Program-made: the position numbers and the translations under genes | Shown here: in pieces, positions 63,249 through 64,000 of the stretch | How the letters are laid out: each line of letters starts with the position of its first letter | Numbering within the stretch: the first letter of the stretch is position 1 | NCBI RefSeq assembly: GCF_007753095.1 | Contig: NZ_CP036348.1 | Span: 7,169,411-7,233,410 of the forward strand | DNA: 64,000 bases | Origin: Rosistilla carotiformis | Lineage (GTDB): Bacteria > Planctomycetota > Planctomycetia > Pirellulales > Pirellulaceae | Direction: 5' to 3' | Notes under the pieces: generated by a model | The model's database searches: none | What the model saw: only the letters and a program-made list of their open reading frames with translations | Told to the model about the DNA's origin: nothing

Positions 63249-64000
63249 ATGAAGTGTTTCAAGAAGGTTTCTAGCTCTTCCCGCACGGGTTTTACGCTCG
63301 TCGAACTGCTCGTCGTTATTGCAATCATTGGTATTTTGGTCGGATTGTTGCTTCCGGCGGTTCAAGCGGCACGTGAAGCGGCGCGGCGGATGCAATGCAG
63401 CAACAATTTCAAGCAGATTGGTCTGGCGCTGCACAACTATCACGATACCTATCGGTCGTTTCCGCCGGGTGAGCTCACCGTGAGCCGACTCGGCGTGCTG
63501 GCTCTCATCCTGCCACAGATCGAGCAAGGCCCACTGCACGATCAACTCTCCGCTGCAGGCGCCTACATTGGTCGAAACACCGCGACAGCACCGGCTTGGC
63601 ATAGCAACCCGGCCATTGTGTCGACCGGCACTACCCCCCTGGCAAAAACGATAATCCCCGCCTACATCTGCCCATCGGACCCCAGTTCCGATCTGAACGA
63701 GCGGATGAAGTCAAACGACAGCGGCGCATTCGCCAAGGCGAACTATGTCGGCATTTATACGGCCGTCAGCTACGACGCCGCTGGTGCAAAGACTGCTGAT
63801 CGCAAAGCGACCTTCTACGAAGACTCGAAAGTCCGGTTCCGCGACATCACCGATGGAACCAGCAACACGATTGTCATGGTCGAACGTGCCGGCCTGGCTC
63901 CTTACAACAGCTCGATGTGGATGGGCTGGCATAACCTGCCCGGGCCAATCGACAATAGCTACCAGTTTTCAATTCGAACGCGGATCAATCGATTCTCCAA
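63249..64000 (+). CDS. DUF1559-family protein with prepilin-type N-terminus (3' end beyond the window)
   Basis: At least 250 aa; the gene runs off the right edge without a stop. It starts [21 protein letters not shown], with the type III signal cleavage site (G|FTLVE) and the following hydrophobic helix of pseudopilins. The DUF1559 body follows: [53 protein letters not shown] and [13 protein letters not shown], given in pieces. This is the large paralogous planctomycete family of pseudopilin-like exported proteins, of unknown role, presumably processed by a prepilin peptidase. TAGGG lies upstream at 63238-63242. Confidence 0.93.
   Translation, partial: MKCFKKVSSSSRTGFTLVELLVVIAIIGILVGLLLPAVQAAREAARRMQCSNNFKQIGLALHNYHDTYRSFPPGELTVSRLGVLALILPQIEQGPLHDQLSAAGAYIGRNTATAPAWHSNPAIVSTGTTPLAKTIIPAYICPSDPSSDLNERMKSNDSGAFAKANYVGIYTAVSYDAAGAKTADRKATFYEDSKVRFRDITDGTSNTIVMVERAGLAPYNSSMWMGWHNLPGPIDNSYQFSIRTRINRFS

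Overview
The window reads as chromosomal DNA of a planctomycete, most likely Pirellulaceae (Rhodopirellula-like). This is inferred from the gene content: a DUF1549/DUF1553 secreted protein, a pre-peptidase C-terminal (PPC) domain protein, a DUF1559 protein with a prepilin-type N-terminus at the right edge, tandem BBP2-type outer-membrane barrels, a YdjY-domain protein, large secreted TPR proteins, GC-rich coding DNA and many short, loosely organised operons. No rRNA, tRNA, prophage, insertion sequence or CRISPR array was recognised.

Layout. 0.1-3.4 kb: two tandem paralogous barrel porins, each with a strong intrinsic terminator. 3.5-6.5 kb (minus): an Mrp/ApbC ATPase, then a two-gene unit of a degenerate sigma-54-activator-like protein and a possible pseudo-receiver. 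6.6-8.5 kb: a small secreted Tyr-rich protein, a carboxymuconolactone-decarboxylase-like protein and an Rpn-family nuclease. 8.7-10.5 kb: overlapping mobA-moeA (molybdenum cofactor). 10.5-11.4 kb (minus): a CDF metal transporter. 11.7-14.0 kb: gcvT-gcvH-lipM-like (glycine cleavage and lipoylation, without gcvP). 14.4-19.5 kb: an FHA protein, a large secreted esterase-like protein and a soluble double-PAS chemoreceptor. 19.7-25.8 kb: a divergent TolC-like channel and two HlyD-type adaptors, one with GAF-like regions, with no pump beside them. 25.9-31.6 kb (minus): a tightly coupled unit of an unknown protein, a GH63-like glucosidase and an alpha/beta hydrolase. 31.8-34.0 kb: YdjY protein, small protein, DUF6159 membrane protein. 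34.4-40.9 kb: DUF1549/DUF1553, PPC and DUF4832 secreted proteins.

41.0-42.3 kb holds a LysR-type regulator preceded by a 14-bp tandem array (22 full units plus a partial one) bounded by a perfect 14-bp inverted repeat; this is the most unusual structure in the window. 42.7-49.6 kb (minus): a MacB-like ABC permease/ATPase pair, a purM-cdsA-tatD operon and a soluble transhydrogenase. 49.8-53.6 kb: a DUF3311/sodium:solute symporter pair and an SLC13-type carrier with RCK_C domains. 53.7-55.3 kb: an isolated type II secretion F-like protein with a small secreted partner. 55.3-61.0 kb: a coiled-coil protein and two overlapping secreted repeat proteins. 61.2-62.7 kb: a HIT hydrolase and an RsmC-like methyltransferase. 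The window ends inside a DUF1559 gene.

Several intergenic regions carry imperfect palindromes that look like dispersed repeats: 25.81-25.90 kb, 34.12-34.21 kb and 48.05-48.20 kb. Four genes are best started at TTG (11443, 41359, 49779, 51718), so starts in this genome should be chosen by ribosome-binding site and homology rather than by the first ATG.
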